A stretch of DNA of 64,000 nt from Arion vulgaris (taxonomy: Eukaryota; Mollusca; Gastropoda; Stylommatophora; Arionidae). Of the stretch, positions 10,410-20,750 are shown in pieces. Numbering within the stretch: the first letter of the stretch is position 1; every line of letters starts with the position of its first letter. Under the pieces are notes generated by a model that saw only the letters and a program-made list of their open reading frames with translations, was not told the origin of the DNA and did no database searches. The stretch covers positions 18,679,927 through 18,743,926 of the forward strand of contig CM036767.1 in assembly GCA_020796225.1 (NCBI GenBank), written 5' to 3'. A program made the translations under genes and the position numbers.

Positions 10410-10505
10410 ATCTCATAACATGCCCGAAAAATGATGACTGCCTCATTCTTATATTAATGATAAGCTTTCTGTGTGCCTTGATCTCATTCAGCACCTATTT
10501 TCTTT
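10410..10505 (-). mobile_element. LINE C-terminal fragment
   Basis: The stretch catgcccgaaaaatgatgac, with downstream ttgatctcattcagcacc, matches the antisense LINE at 26,880-26,960. Confidence 0.5.
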
Positions 10506-10574
10506 TTTATTTCTCTACCTTTTTAAACATGAATTTTACGAATCTTGTTATTTAACATGCAAACTTTTGTTCCA

Positions 10575-10935
10575 TCATGGGCATATTCAGCAGTAGAAGA
10601 CTAATGTGGTCATCATGGGCATATTCAACAGTAGAAGACTAATGGGGTCATCATGGGCATATTCAGCAGTAGAAGACTAATGTGGTCATCATGGGCATAT
10701 TCAGCAGTAGAAGACTAATGGGGCATATGGGCATATTCAGCAGTAGAAGACTAATGGACACATGGGCATATTCAGCAGTAGAAGACTAATGGGGTCATCA
10801 TGGGCATATTCAGCAAGAAGACTAAGTGGTCACATGGGCATATTCAACAGTAGAAGACTAATGTCATCATGGATATCTCAACAGTAGAAGACTAATGTGG
10901 TCATCATGGGTCATATTCAACAGTAGAAGACTAAT
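10575..10935. repeat. 38-bp minisatellite, about 10 copies
   Basis: The unit contains catgggcatattcagcagta and gaagactaatg. Copies differ by small deletions of 2-4 bases as well as substitutions. Confidence 0.9.
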
Positions 10936-10944
10936 GGCTAGGCA

Positions 10945-11240
10945 TGAGAAGAATGACAACAGACATATCCCAAGAGGTGTTGTTTGTAAACTTTCCGAGA
11001 AAGGGCTCCAAGACAGACTACTGCCATGTATAAGATGTCTCGAGTAGCATGTCCTGAGGAACGTCAGATTCATCACATCCCCTGAAAAGCTTTCTGTCTC
11101 TTGCAAGTTCTCCAGCCTCTTCTAGAGTCATGCTCACGGTCTCTTTGATGTCCGCTACCTCCTTTGTCTTGATTGTCACCTGCCTCGTATTTCATGAACC
11201 ATGCCTTCCATTACATTTCTCTCCAGACCACTGTGGTGTT
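10945..11240 (-). mobile_element. LINE-derived antisense remnant
   Basis: Similar in order to 2,740-2,930 and 22,690-22,810: agcatgtcctgaggaacgtc, then ttgcaagttctccagcctct, then tgaaccatgcc. No open frame of note. Confidence 0.45.
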
Positions 11241-12074
11241 TAATGTAGTCAAAATATTTCATCTTCATAAGGATGTCTATAAGACTTCAATGAAGAATGT
11301 TTATATCGGTTTCAACAAATGGGTAAAACTAGTTGATGACCGAGTTATTTTGTGAAAAATAACATTACCTAAAGGTACAGAATGTATTGAAAGGAGACTT
11401 AGGGGGATAAGCTGAAAGACAAGAGACACAAGATCAAACTCAGAAGTTTTGTCACAGTAAAACACTTGCTAATTGACCGTCTGTAAAGGCAAAAAAGCCA
11501 TATAAATAAATTTAACAAAAACTATTTCAGCTTCAATGGTTGTTCTCACACCAGTCGCAATCTATTAAAGATACCAACGATTAAAAAGAATCATTTTAAA
11601 ATCAACACACTTATCTGAATCATTCGGACATCTAAATTACGAATATTCTGAAGTACGAGCACAACCAATCTTTATAAAGTTAATCTTAGATTTCTCGATT
11701 ACAAAAAGCTCTCACGTAACTAACTAAGTGAATGTCGGCGCCATGCATGCCCTCTTTACAACTGACCACGAATTTCCCACAGAAACTGAAGTCGTGGATG
11801 TCCTGACACATCTTAAGCTAGCATTCATAAAGTTGCAGACTGTTCGCTATATACTTTCTGATTCTGTCACCTAAGAACTGTTTTATTTAGTTGAGGTCAC
11901 GAGTTCTGTGTAGCTCATATGTGTGTAGGGTTGTGAAAGGAGTGAGTATGGATGGAACATGCAGACGTGAAATAGACAGATGCAGAAGTGGTTTAGACAA
12001 TTGTAGACGTCTACGAAAAAGGAAATGAAGAGCACGGAAACGGTAGGCGACCTACAACGGGACGCTGCTATTGT
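11241..12074. other. Unassigned stretch
   Basis: No gene recognised. 11,320-11,420 weakly resembles 32,090-32,200 and may be part of an old repeat. Confidence 0.3.
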
Positions 12075-12079
12075 GCACC

Positions 12080-12310
12080 AGTGTATGACGTTCTTCTTCA
12101 TATCGACCACTTGTTAACCACTGTGTGATTTGTATCTGATCTGAGCCTAAGATCGAGTGTACGTTGTGCCAATTATGCGCCTACAAGTAGACCAACACAT
12201 CCGATTTCTGCGACGCTTTTTATTTACTATGTTAGCTTCCTAGGTCCTACATCAGTTGCCTCTTACGTCGCAGTGATACTATCTTTGCTTCCTTGGGCTC
12301 CGGCACCACA
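12080..12310 (-). mobile_element. SINE-3 copy
   Basis: Antisense, nearly full-length SINE-3: tatcgaccacttgttaacca, gcgcctacaagtagac, then caccacacgg at the far end. Confidence 0.75.
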
Positions 12311-12329
12311 CGGTGGGATATGTAGTGAA

Positions 12330-12640
12330 ATTAGTACAGAGAGAGACATACAAACAGTGAGATGAACACATAGATCTACATATACAGGTGGACACACACA
12401 CACATGTGTAGATAGAGATGGACACGCAGTGAAATTGATATATAGTGAGATATGGACACAATGAGATGTACACCCACAGAGATGTACACATATAGATGAA
12501 CACACAAAATACATAGATGTACACAGATGGATACGTAGAGAAATATACACACAGTGAGATGAACACATAGAGAGATATAATCACAGAGAGATGGACCCAC
12601 AGAGAGATATCGACACAGACGCAGAGAAAATCAAACACGA
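12330..12640. repeat. Degenerate GATG/CACA minisatellite
   Basis: Repeated phrases gatgaacacatag, gatggacacacac and agtgagat with variable spacing. Three overlapping minus-strand open frames of 74-160 codons, rich in Cys, His, Ser and Val, arise from it and are not gene-like. Confidence 0.7.
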
Positions 12641-12704
12641 CACACATATCCCCAGACTTTTTAAAAAAAGAACCATCGTATGTGTCTTTAGCCATGACAA
12701 AACA

Positions 12705-12835
12705 GCTGATGGACCTCAGAGATAACAGAGGCGACGAAAAACACTGTTTATGAAGGTACACAAACCCGTTCTAGAAATCTCTTCTTACCCTGAAGCTGTG
12801 AGGCAAATCAAGACTGGAGAAGAGAAAGAAAGACA
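12705..12835 (+). mobile_element. LINE-2 3' end fragment
   Basis: The stretch gatggacctcagagataaca through aatctcttcttaccctgaag matches the LINE-2 tail at 9,350-9,470. Confidence 0.65.
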
Positions 12836-12913
12836 AGGCGTATAGAGAGGCTTGCCCCATGTGTCTCCTTTTCCGACCTAACGCTGAAATGAAAAACAGG
12901 ATTAGAGAATAGA

Positions 12914-13178
12914 TATAGGGTGTTCAAGATAAAAGCAGCCCCATTGAGAAATCGAAAGTTGCCAGTTACCTATTGCCGTTGTGTATATTTACTATTTAAA
13001 ACGGTTCTGACTAGCTCGTCCTACGTTACATTTGTTCATCCCCCCTTCCCGCACTACATTTGCACAGCGTCACACAACCTTGACCTATACTAGGTCATAA
13101 CTGAACCTTCTCATTTTCAAAAATATATGCCAGATTAGCTCCATTGATAGGCTGCTTTTATCTTGAACACCCTGTATA
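12914..13178. mobile_element. Mariner-like MITE
   Basis: Inverted ends: tatagggtgttcaagataaa (12914) and a right end whose reverse complement begins tatacagggtgttcaagata (ending 13178). The termini extend to aagcagcc on both sides. Flanking TA is consistent with Tc1/mariner target use. About 265 bp, no transposase. Confidence 0.7.
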
Positions 13179-13179
13179 T

Positions 13180-13490
13180 AGAAAACAGCTGATGATAAAG
13201 TGCCACCTAACTTACATACTTTAACAACTTTTTTGATTTTCCAGTTGAACTAAACAATAAACTGTGTAGGTGTCGTTCCTTTATTTAAACTTTATGTGTA
13301 CACTTTCTTTCCAATTGTTTACAAGGTAACAACTGCAAAAATTAACATAAGTAAACAGTAAAACAAACTGCAGTCACTTCTACCAAGCGGTGCCTATCAA
13401 GCAGGAGGAATATTTGTTTAAACAACATTGTATTCCAGAATATGACAAAGTACAACACAAGAAGCATACTTATTTAGATATTTCATCATG
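13180..13490. other. Unassigned stretch
   Basis: AT-rich; no gene or repeat recognised. Confidence 0.3.
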
Positions 13491-13585
13491 CTTCATGAGA
13501 AGCTGTACGGAGGGACGGAGTCTCAAAAAGCAACAGTAAAATTCATGATAAAATTTGGTTCATCAGTCTAGGCGGGGATCGGAGA
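13491..13585 (+). mobile_element. LINE C-terminal scrap
   Basis: Translates to EKLYGGTESQKATVKFMIKF, matching the end of the RNase H LINE tails at 52,020-52,060 (minus) and 19,040-19,105. Confidence 0.5.
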
Positions 13586-13845
13586 GAGATATTTCATCAC
13601 TTATATCCACTCTTGTCTATATCGATCATTGTACCGTAGCAACAAGATGTGAGTATGTTGTAATCTTCTGAACATTGATCACATTTTTTTCAATGATCCA
13701 GTGACACTTGAGTTCTCTTGCCCTTCATTCCAATCTTATGTGGTATACATAGCATAGAAGAACTGGGTAGAGGTACTGGTACATAGAGGGATCAGAGAAA
13801 TCACAAATGTTGTCCCTGGGCAAGCAGGGGTCATGGGTAATGAAC
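13586..13845. other. Unassigned stretch
   Basis: No recognisable feature. Confidence 0.25.
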
Positions 13846-14035
13846 GAACAGTGGTTAGAGCACTTGTTACCTAGACAAATGATCTTGGTTCGACCCCCAG
13901 TTAGAGTGGGATTTATCCAACTGAAAATGACTCTCAGATCGACCTAGCATCAACTGGGTAACGTAGAGACACTGGGAAGTAAATGTGGCTGTCGTGATGC
14001 TGACCTTACAACTACTAAGCAGATCGGAAAAAGGA
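13846..14035 (+). mobile_element. SINE with SINE-1 core but a different tRNA-like head
   Basis: The head reads cagtggttagagcacttgtt ... cttggttcgaccccc, giving plausible Pol III A and B boxes. The body (ctctcagatcgacctagcat, caactgggtaacg, gtcgtgatgctgacc) is the SINE-1 core, while the head differs from SINE-1. Confidence 0.6.
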
Positions 14036-14099
14036 ATTCTCAAGAAGGATCGCTGAGCTGATGAGCTTCTATAATGACTGGTCTGGTCATGTATACTAC

Positions 14100-14345
14100 G
14101 ATGAGGTAACCATGACCTGTAGACAACAGAAACCTGCTGAAATGTAGACAGCAAAGCACCATCTTCCAACTCAGCACAGAAAATGTTGGGCACATTCCCA
14201 CCTAATGGATCTAAAGTCGAAGGATTTACTTCGATGCACTGGGTTTTACCCCATATAACTAGGTCACACTCCACAGAAGTGGCACGCCATCTGCCGAGAG
14301 TAATGCATAAACTTCATAGCTCTGGCAACAATCCTAGCAATACAT
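14100..14345 (-). mobile_element. SINE-2 fragment plus shared flank
   Basis: The stretch with aacctgctgaaatgtagac, then caaagcaccatcttccaact, then an antisense SINE-2 tail is repeated as a block at 41,480-41,765. Both copies therefore derive from one composite repeat. Confidence 0.5.
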
Positions 14346-14350
14346 CTTAG

Positions 14351-14539
14351 TTAGTTTATTCTTCTCATGCCAAAGGCGGCACATAGGGCAGAGATTTTAG
14401 ATCTCCATATGATGTGGTTCTTTGCTAGCAGTTGGAGATCTCGTATGGTTTGACATCCCAGTAGTTTACTTTCTTGTAGGATTGTTCTTCGAAGGGTGCT
14501 CTTAGGTCTTCCACTTTTTTTTCCCCAACTGGTGACCAC
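14351..14539 (-). mobile_element. LINE C-terminal tail fragment
   Basis: An open frame of 62 codons: SGRPKSTLRRTILQESK, then IRDLQLLAKNHIIWRSKISA and LCAA. This is the classic GRPxxTWRR...LAxNRxxWRxxISALC end of a LINE ORF. It is 5'-truncated. Confidence 0.75.
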
Positions 14540-14584
14540 ATGTTATGTCTGCCGAATATGAATTTATTTGCTTATGTGGTATTC

Positions 14585-14690
14585 ATTGCTTGCTAAAGGC
14601 ATATTGGTTGAAACGTCACTGTATATTATTTTGTACTTTGTAAAACTACAATACTTTGTATTTTTAGGTGTTTACACCATTTACTGCGCG
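14585..14690 (+). repeat. Single arm of the Penelope-like terminal repeat
   Basis: The stretch ctaaaggcatattggttgaa, followed by acgtcactg and ttgtaaaactacaatacttt, matches the arms at 1,995-2,236. Confidence 0.45.
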
Positions 14691-14694
14691 AGCA

Positions 14695-15262
14695 AAGCAC
14701 AGTCACAAAAAATAACTACATGCGAAATGCACTGACTGCGAAAAGTTACCAACAACACCAGAAAAGACAGTCACCAACATCAGCATAAGATGGAAAGATG
14801 GCACAACACCTTGCTTGATTTACATTGAGAAACAAAGAATGAAGTGGTTTGGCCACTTAATAAGAATGCATCCAGACTCCACTGTATAATAATAATACCC
14901 TGTCCATCGCAAGCGATGACGACAACAATCTCAGACGTGTGCTGCTGCACCTCTCTAGTGTGTGCGGAGGTAAATGTAGAGTCCAATCCTAGAACACACA
15001 CTCCACTCCACTGTATACAGAGTCTTCTACAACAGAACATCAGGAAAGAAGGCGAGAGGAAGGCACGAAAAAGATGGTTAGATGGCATAGCAGAATCCTG
15101 TCAAAGAGCAAAAATAAGAATCACAGAAGCCACCAGAAGAGGCACAGACAAAAACAGAAAATCACGACACTGGGCAATAAACAACCCGGTAGTGACGACA
15201 AAAGAAGACCACACCGTTTCCGCTGCGAAGAACGCTAACTCTGAACATCTAATATGTTGCTA
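14695..15262 (+). mobile_element. LINE-2-like tail with nested LINE-Z insertion
   Basis: The outer LINE tail runs 14,695-14,888 (KQRMKWFGHLIRMHPDST) and resumes at 15,018 (RKEGERKARKRWLDGIAESC, ATRRGTDKNRKSRHWAIN). Between them, 14,889-15,004 is an antisense LINE-Z 3' end with an (ATT)n tail. It is flanked by the perfect 13-bp TSD actccactgtata (14,876-14,888 and 15,005-15,017). Confidence 0.75.
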
Positions 15263-15265
15263 AAC

Positions 15266-15964
15266 TTTTGTTGGTCATTCAATGACTCATATTATTTGAA
15301 CTGTATCACACACACATATTGACGTCACTTCGTGAACATTCTATTCATTATCTTCGGTTTTATAAATTACAGTGCTCATGATTTGCCAGCGACCGATTCA
15401 CATAGACACTTTACAGAGGCGTGCCTGATATATTCCCAAAAACGTTGAAGAATTTTTCAAAGGCAAGGTTTCACTGAAATTCACTGTCATCATAGTCATC
15501 TGCTCTGTTCTGTCTCAATAATAATATTTAATGAATATATCTATCTCAAATCAATCTCTATCATTTACAATTTTGTGTTTACTTTACAGTAGTTGTAGTT
15601 ATTTTACTTATGACTTATTAAGTTATTCATTTCTCATTCTGCACATCCCTATCGCGGTGAGTAATAGGGATCGACATTCAGTTTCACAAGTTGACACTTG
15701 TTGTTATATATAACATAACTTATTTATTGATACTATAGTATTACTAGCTGCTTTGTTATTGTAAACTATGCTACTGTTGTGAACTGTTGTCCGTATGATA
15801 ATGAATAATAATAATCAATATGTAATATATGATGTTGTACTATGTCAGTAACCAATAAATAACATGAATATATTAATGAAGCTGGAAAATGAGGACCTCA
15901 ATTTAAGCTGTTGAGATGTGGCTATTCAAACAGTAGATATTAGATATCTTCCCCTACCTTAGAC
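15266..15964. other. AT-rich stretch, nothing recognised
   Basis: No coding or repeat signal that I can support. Confidence 0.3.
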
Positions 15965-16240
15965 TATATAGGAGCTCGTCTCTCGTGTGAAAGGTACCAT
16001 GTTCGCTCCCTCCTGGAGCCATCTGGATATTTTTCAGAGATCCCTGATCTCAGTGTAGGTGAGTTTGAGTTCCTAGTCCTGGCTATCGGAGACAGACGAT
16101 AAAATGTAGGTCCTGTGTTCAATTTGAGCACGTAAAAGTACCCAATGGCAGTTCAAAATCAAGAAGAGTAGGCTGGAAAGCCGCTGCCTGAGCAAAATTC
16201 GTTAGAAAAGATTAAAAATAAAATTCCTACAAAAATATCT
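15965..16240 (+). mobile_element. SINE-6 copy
   Basis: Landmarks aggtgagtttgagttcctag, aaaatgtaggtcctgtgttc and gctgcctgagcaaaattcgt recur at 35,690-35,945, and in part, antisense, at 57,840-58,005. The copies diverge like an old SINE. Confidence 0.6.
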
Positions 16241-16264
16241 TCACCATCTTCAAAATTACATTGG

Positions 16265-16530
16265 GAACATCGCCGATCCTTCAGAGTTCATGCACTGCAG
16301 CTGAGATCTTCCTCAAAACTCAAGTGCTTCAGAGTTTATGTGCTGCAGCTGAGATCTTCCTCAAAACTCAAGTGCTTCAGAGTTCATGTGCTGCAGCTGA
16401 GATCTTCCTCAAAACTCAAGTGCTTCAGAGTTTATGCACTGCAGCTGAGATCTTCCTCATAACTCAAGTGCTTCAGAGTTCATGCACTGCAGCTGAGATC
16501 TTCCTCAAAACTCAAGTGCTTCTGGATCGG
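16265..16530. repeat. 48-bp minisatellite, about 5 copies
   Basis: Unit cttcagagttcatgtgctgc...agatcttcctcaaaactcaa. The period of 48 bp keeps one frame open (16 residues per unit), giving a 148-codon frame with no protein-family signal. Confidence 0.9.
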
Positions 16531-17109
16531 GAAAAAAAAATAATAAATCAAGTTAACCTCTTTGGGATCTCTGGTTTGCGCCCAGAACATATGTACGTTG
16601 TGCTCTCGTTATGCCTTTACAGCATTAGAACAGACAATCCGAATTTCTGCGAAAATGTATGCCTATTATCGAACAGAACACAAATTTGTACAGGCGAGTG
16701 GCTGTAAATTTTTACAAATCGAAAAACCACACTTTGAAGTAACATGTACATAGTTATACTGTACCATGGTATCAGGTCTGATTGTGAGACCTTCGCTCAA
16801 AAATCAGCCAGAAGCCTCACACAAGGCGCCCTGACTATGCCTGAATTTATAGCAGGCAAACAGAAGAAGACGTTCTGATTGTTCATAGCAAGGCCAACAG
16901 AGCTGACTCATTCCATATTTGCTTAATTATTCTTGGGACATAAATTTAGGACCTAGTTTAATGTTGTAGATCTGTGTTTACGAATATTTTGTCATGTTTT
17001 TATTCTCCAAATTGAGACACATTTGAATAGTTACTTATAGAAATTTCCTCAAACGTTTTTCACAATTGTTCATTTTTAAACATAGTTTTAGTATAACAAA
17101 AGTAACACA
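16531..17109. other. Mostly unassigned
   Basis: 16,780-16,870 (gcccttgac-like text ending tatgcctgaatttatagcag) looks like a scrap of a dispersed element. The rest is unassigned. The last 12 bases (17,098-17,109, aaaagtaacaca) are the left TSD of the SINE-1 that follows. Confidence 0.35.
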
Positions 17110-17389
17110 AGAGAGCCGCTGTAGCGTAGTTGTTAGTGAACTCGCTCGCAAGGCTGGTGGTCTGGGTTCAGCTCCCGCAATGCGCGTGGAATTTTTCCCG
17201 ACGCGACGGCTCTCAGGTCGACCCAGCCTCAACTGGGTACCAGACATGCTCTGGGTAAGTAAAGGCGCCGGCGTGATGCTGACCACATCACCCATCGTGT
17301 GCCGACGGTCAATGAAAAATACATGCCTAACACTGTATTGACCTATATACCACGAGGTATGAAAGGGTTCCTTTACTCTTTTCTCTTCT
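17110..17389 (+). mobile_element. SINE-1, full-length with TSD
   Basis: tRNA-derived SINE. The head gagccgctgtagcgtagttg ... ggtctgggttcagctcccgc carries A- and B-box-like promoter motifs. The core is ctctcaggtcgacccagcct and tcaactgggtaccag, and the tail is cacgaggtatgaaagggttc with a CTTT-rich end. Perfect 12-bp TSD aaaagtaacaca at 17,098-17,109 and 17,390-17,401. Other copies: 33,080, 48,124 and 59,181. Confidence 0.9.
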
Positions 17390-17521
17390 AAAAGTAACAC
17401 ATACAAATTGTTGTTTTCACACAAATCTGAAGAATCATATTTCTTTGTAAACAAGATTTGATAAGTAGATTTATTAAAATTCTTCTTCGTGTAATCACTA
17501 ATTGAATTGCCTGTGTGGTAC

Positions 17522-17768
17522 TGGGGTCTGCAAGGGAAGCAAAAACTAGTACCACTGTGACCTACAAGGCATGTCGTAAGAGGCGACTGATGTAGGACCT
17601 AGGGAAACTACCATAGTAAATAAAAAGCATCACAGAAATCGAATGTGCTGGCCTACTTGTAGGTGCATAACTGGCACAATGTACAATCGCTCTTAGGTTC
17701 AGATCACGATACAAATCACAAAGAGTCGTTAACGGATGGTCGATATGTAGCGTTAAAAGAAGAAAATC
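17522..17768 (+). mobile_element. SINE-3, near full-length
   Basis: The landmarks run in order from ggggtctgcaagggaagc to the AGAAGAAAA tail. No A/B box was obvious. Confidence 0.8.
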
Positions 17769-18125
17769 AAATATTCTTTCCAACAGGCATCAATATTTCA
17801 TCCAAAGAAATGCTTATTTTAATTTCACCAACACAGAAAGCTAATTATTGTTCCCTTGCAAGGAGTTAACATATTGCAGAAAGCTCTACAATATACTTAT
17901 TTATATATATTTTTCCATCTAGTTCTTTGAGTGTTGTCAGTGCCCCACAGAAAAGATGGCAGACGAATCCTTCCCAGTTAAAGTATACATATCGATATTT
18001 CAATGGGAATGGCCAGAGCATTGTCACAAGGAATTCTGGGTAAATACTATAAAAGGCTATAAATAGTTGCTAAGCTTAAAAACTGTATTATTGTTGCTGC
18101 ATTGATGCCACAAAGGAAATGCAGT
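17769..18125. other. Unassigned stretch
   Basis: No gene or repeat recognised. Confidence 0.3.
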
Positions 18126-19330
18126 GACCTACCAGCTGACACCATTACTACAACATCCAAAGATCAAGATGGAAGTGAAAAGACATGATAAAAGTATTTT
18201 TCTACCAACAGTTTGTTACCAGTGCCAAACTTGGTCTCTAACAGCAACACACCACAGAAAGCTCACCACATGTGAAATTAAATGCTTGAGGAAGGCAGTG
18301 TGGGTCACCAGGAAATATAGACTACGAAATGAGGATATCAGAGGCAGAGTGGGCATAACTTCATGCACCGAATACATCGAAATACTGCAAATGCAGTGGT
18401 TTGGACATTTAATGAGAATAGAATACAACCAACCACCAATAACAGCATACAATAAAATAGATCAGGTACTACAACTATGATGCCGAAATTCAGGCAATGA
18501 AGATGGCAACTGAAAAACTGTTGAATACCAGACCCGATCTTCAACCTGTTGTATTTTTGACTGATGCAAAATCAGCACTCCAAGCACTTCAGTCCAGAAA
18601 ATTGCCAGGTCTACAGACCCTACTGTCTAAATTGTCCAAGCATCACAGGGTCGTCTTGCAGTGGATACCCTCTCACTGTGGAATACCAGGAAATGAAACA
18701 GCAGACCGATTGGCAAGGAAGGTGCTGCAGGAAAGCAGCCGGATGTGCCAGTTACCTACCACCAAAAGAAAAGGATGATTAAATCAATGAGAAAGCCACA
18801 GATACCAACACAAGACGATTACTATAATATGAGCAGATTGGAACAAGTTGTTATTCTGCGCCTGAGAACAGGACACAATCGGCTCCGCAGCCACATGTAT
18901 ACAAAATTCAAGATTGGCAATTCAGCCATGTGTACATGTGGACAGGCAAACCAGACTGCAGAGCACATACTTCAAGACTGCCCCGAATATGATACACTGA
19001 GGCAAACTCACTGGCCAAACGAAACAACACTCGACAGAAAACTACACGGACCTCTGTGTGAGCTACAAAAGACAGTGAAGTTCATACAAGAGACAACATT
19101 GAATATATAGACATATTTCAAACGAACGAAAGGAAGGAAGGATCAGGTACTAGAGCCAAGGGAAGACCAAGAAAAAGAATAATAGACAGTATCAAGACCA
19201 CACCACATAAAAATGGATATAACACAACAAGGGCGACTCATCTGGGCCTAGAACGCAAATTAAAGCTCCCATACCTATTTTTAACAGCAAGAGTGGACAA
19301 CCAATTCCATCATCCACCTGAGGAAAGACA
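18126..19330 (+). mobile_element. LINE tail interrupted by a nested LINE
   Basis: The outer element encodes CQTWSLTATHHRKLTTCEIK, then NEDIRGRVGITS and QMQWFGHLMRIE up to 18,471. It resumes at 19,153 with gagccaagggaagaccaaga (RAKGRPRKRIIDSI, then KLPYLFLTARVDN). An uninterrupted relative of the second half is at 22,918-23,115, which supports the join. Confidence 0.8.
18472..19140 (+). mobile_element. 5'-truncated RNase H LINE, nested, with TSD
   Basis: Inserted fragment of 669 bp. It begins inside an RNase H domain (YDAEIQAMKMA, then VVFLTDAKSALQAL with the catalytic-type Asp, then VLQWIPSHCGIPGNETADRL). After a frameshift near 18,775 it continues with LRTGHNRLRSHMYTKFKIGN and the zinc-knuckle-like CTCGQANQTAEHILQDC. 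The 3' tail is gaaaggaaggaag. The perfect 12-bp TSD gatcaggtacta lies at 18,460-18,471 and 19,141-19,152. Confidence 0.85.
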
Positions 19331-19529
19331 ATAGACAATCATTGTTGCTAGAGATTAAACTCATTTATTTTCAAATCAAATATGAATGTAAAATTCAACA
19401 ATGAAATACAGTTGTTTGTATAATTTTTGAAATGCCAACAAAAATGGTTATTGTAATTAAAGTATTAAATACAAACTTTCAATGGCAAGTAGTTTGCAAT
19501 AGCATTTTGACAGGTGCTTCAAGATTTTT
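19331..19529. other. AT-rich spacer
   Basis: Nothing recognised. Confidence 0.3.
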
Positions 19530-20300
19530 TTTCCATTAGTCCCGCCTCTGATTGGTTTTTTTGTATGGAACTTGCTTTCCGTATCACTAGTGTCCTCACC
19601 ATTCAGGCAAGCCATACTCCAACTTCCGAGATGTTTTATAATTAAGACAGGGATATATTCTTTCAGAATTCTTGTTTAACCTTGCCATAGACTGGCTGAT
19701 GAGAGAGAACATAAAGGATAACAGCAGTGGCATCATTCGTGAACACTTACCGCACTTACTTAACCACTTGAAGATTTGGATTATGTGGTTATCTTAACCA
19801 CATTTGCCGTGAAGCGCTGTGGGGAGAGTTAGTTTTCTATCTTGTGCTAGGTGTGTTGCACTTGATGTTGTCAGTCCATGCTTTCGCATTAACTCTGAGA
19901 CGTTATCTATCCATCATGTTCTTGGCCTGCCTCGTGCTCTGCGCCTTGAGTGTCGATTATAGTAGGCAGGCATGTGATGGTAGTAAAGGTGGTTCCATTC
20001 TCATTAGATGGCTGAACCACTTGATTCTTTGCTTCTTGATGTACTGTATGCAGGTATAGTACCAACATGCTTCTGATATTCTCGTTTCTCACTCTATCTC
20101 TCTTGTAACGTTGACAGCTTTTTGTAGACATCTCATTTCACATGTAATCTTTCTTTCTTGTGTCTTAGTCAGGGGCCATGCACTCCTGGCATACCGATAG
20201 GTGCTCAGTCTCCCCCAACAGATATAGAAGAGTGTGCATACTGATGGTTCCTGTGGCTCACTGGTTAAACACACTCCTCACTCTGCCCTCAGGCATCCAG
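19530..20300. mobile_element. Patchwork of element scraps
   Basis: 19,530-19,640 shares ttgctttccgtatcactagt with 29,600-29,660. 19,645-19,745 (+) gives SEFLFNLAIDWLMRE, the RT block that follows the RQG motif. 20,090-20,210 (-) gives KTQERKITCEMRCLQKAVNV, a LINE-2-type tail. 20,235-20,300 has a tRNA-like ctgtggctcactggttaaac also found at 56,215-56,245. Confidence 0.5.
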
Positions 20301-20597
20301 TTCTACTTGTACAACAGGTAACTCCGAACTGCTTAAATTGGTGTGTCGATTCCACATCTATTTTAGTGTCTTCATCCAACAGGCAGCCATGAAGAGACCG
20401 AGGAACATCCCCTTATCCATCTTCAACTCTCCAAAAATCTATGCATTTGATGCAAGCCTGCCCGCTCGCTCATTGCCACGCTTAGATTTTACAAACAGAA
20501 AAGCCAACTTTATAGTATCACATCTGATGAGTGTAGAACGGTGTCAGATCTGATGTGTCATTTATGTCATCATAACTGACTTATTCTATCATCACAG

Positions 20598-20750
20598 GCC
20601 CCATTATTATCTAATTCACTATTCCAATTTTTAAATGGCGCTAATATTATCACAGGGAGACAACTAGATGGTATTTGGCATACAGGAATTGTTGTCTATG
20701 GACAGGAATACTTCTTTGGAGGAACCGATGGAATTGAAGCTTGTGGTCCA
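20598..20750 (+). CDS. DESI1: DESI1 exon with catalytic His
   Basis: Acceptor atcacag, donor gtaagt, exon ends in phase 0. Encodes [10 protein letters not shown], then [20 protein letters not shown] and GIEACGP. The opening residues fit the GLA-x-x-LS stretch of family members, so the preceding exon probably ends just after the YDLS motif. Confidence 0.9.

Noticed and set aside
10575..10935. CRISPR-like array
   Set aside because: Units are contiguous with no unique spacers and the DNA is eukaryotic.
12263..12761. 160-codon Cys-rich frame that resembles a membrane or secreted protein
   Set aside because: Falls on a degenerate GATG/CACA repeat with three overlapping frames.
16261..16707. 148-codon frame with a 16-residue repeat
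   Set aside because: 48-bp minisatellite; no conserved domain.
17112..17185. Possible tRNA gene
   Set aside because: It is the head of SINE-1, flanked by a TSD that spans the whole SINE.
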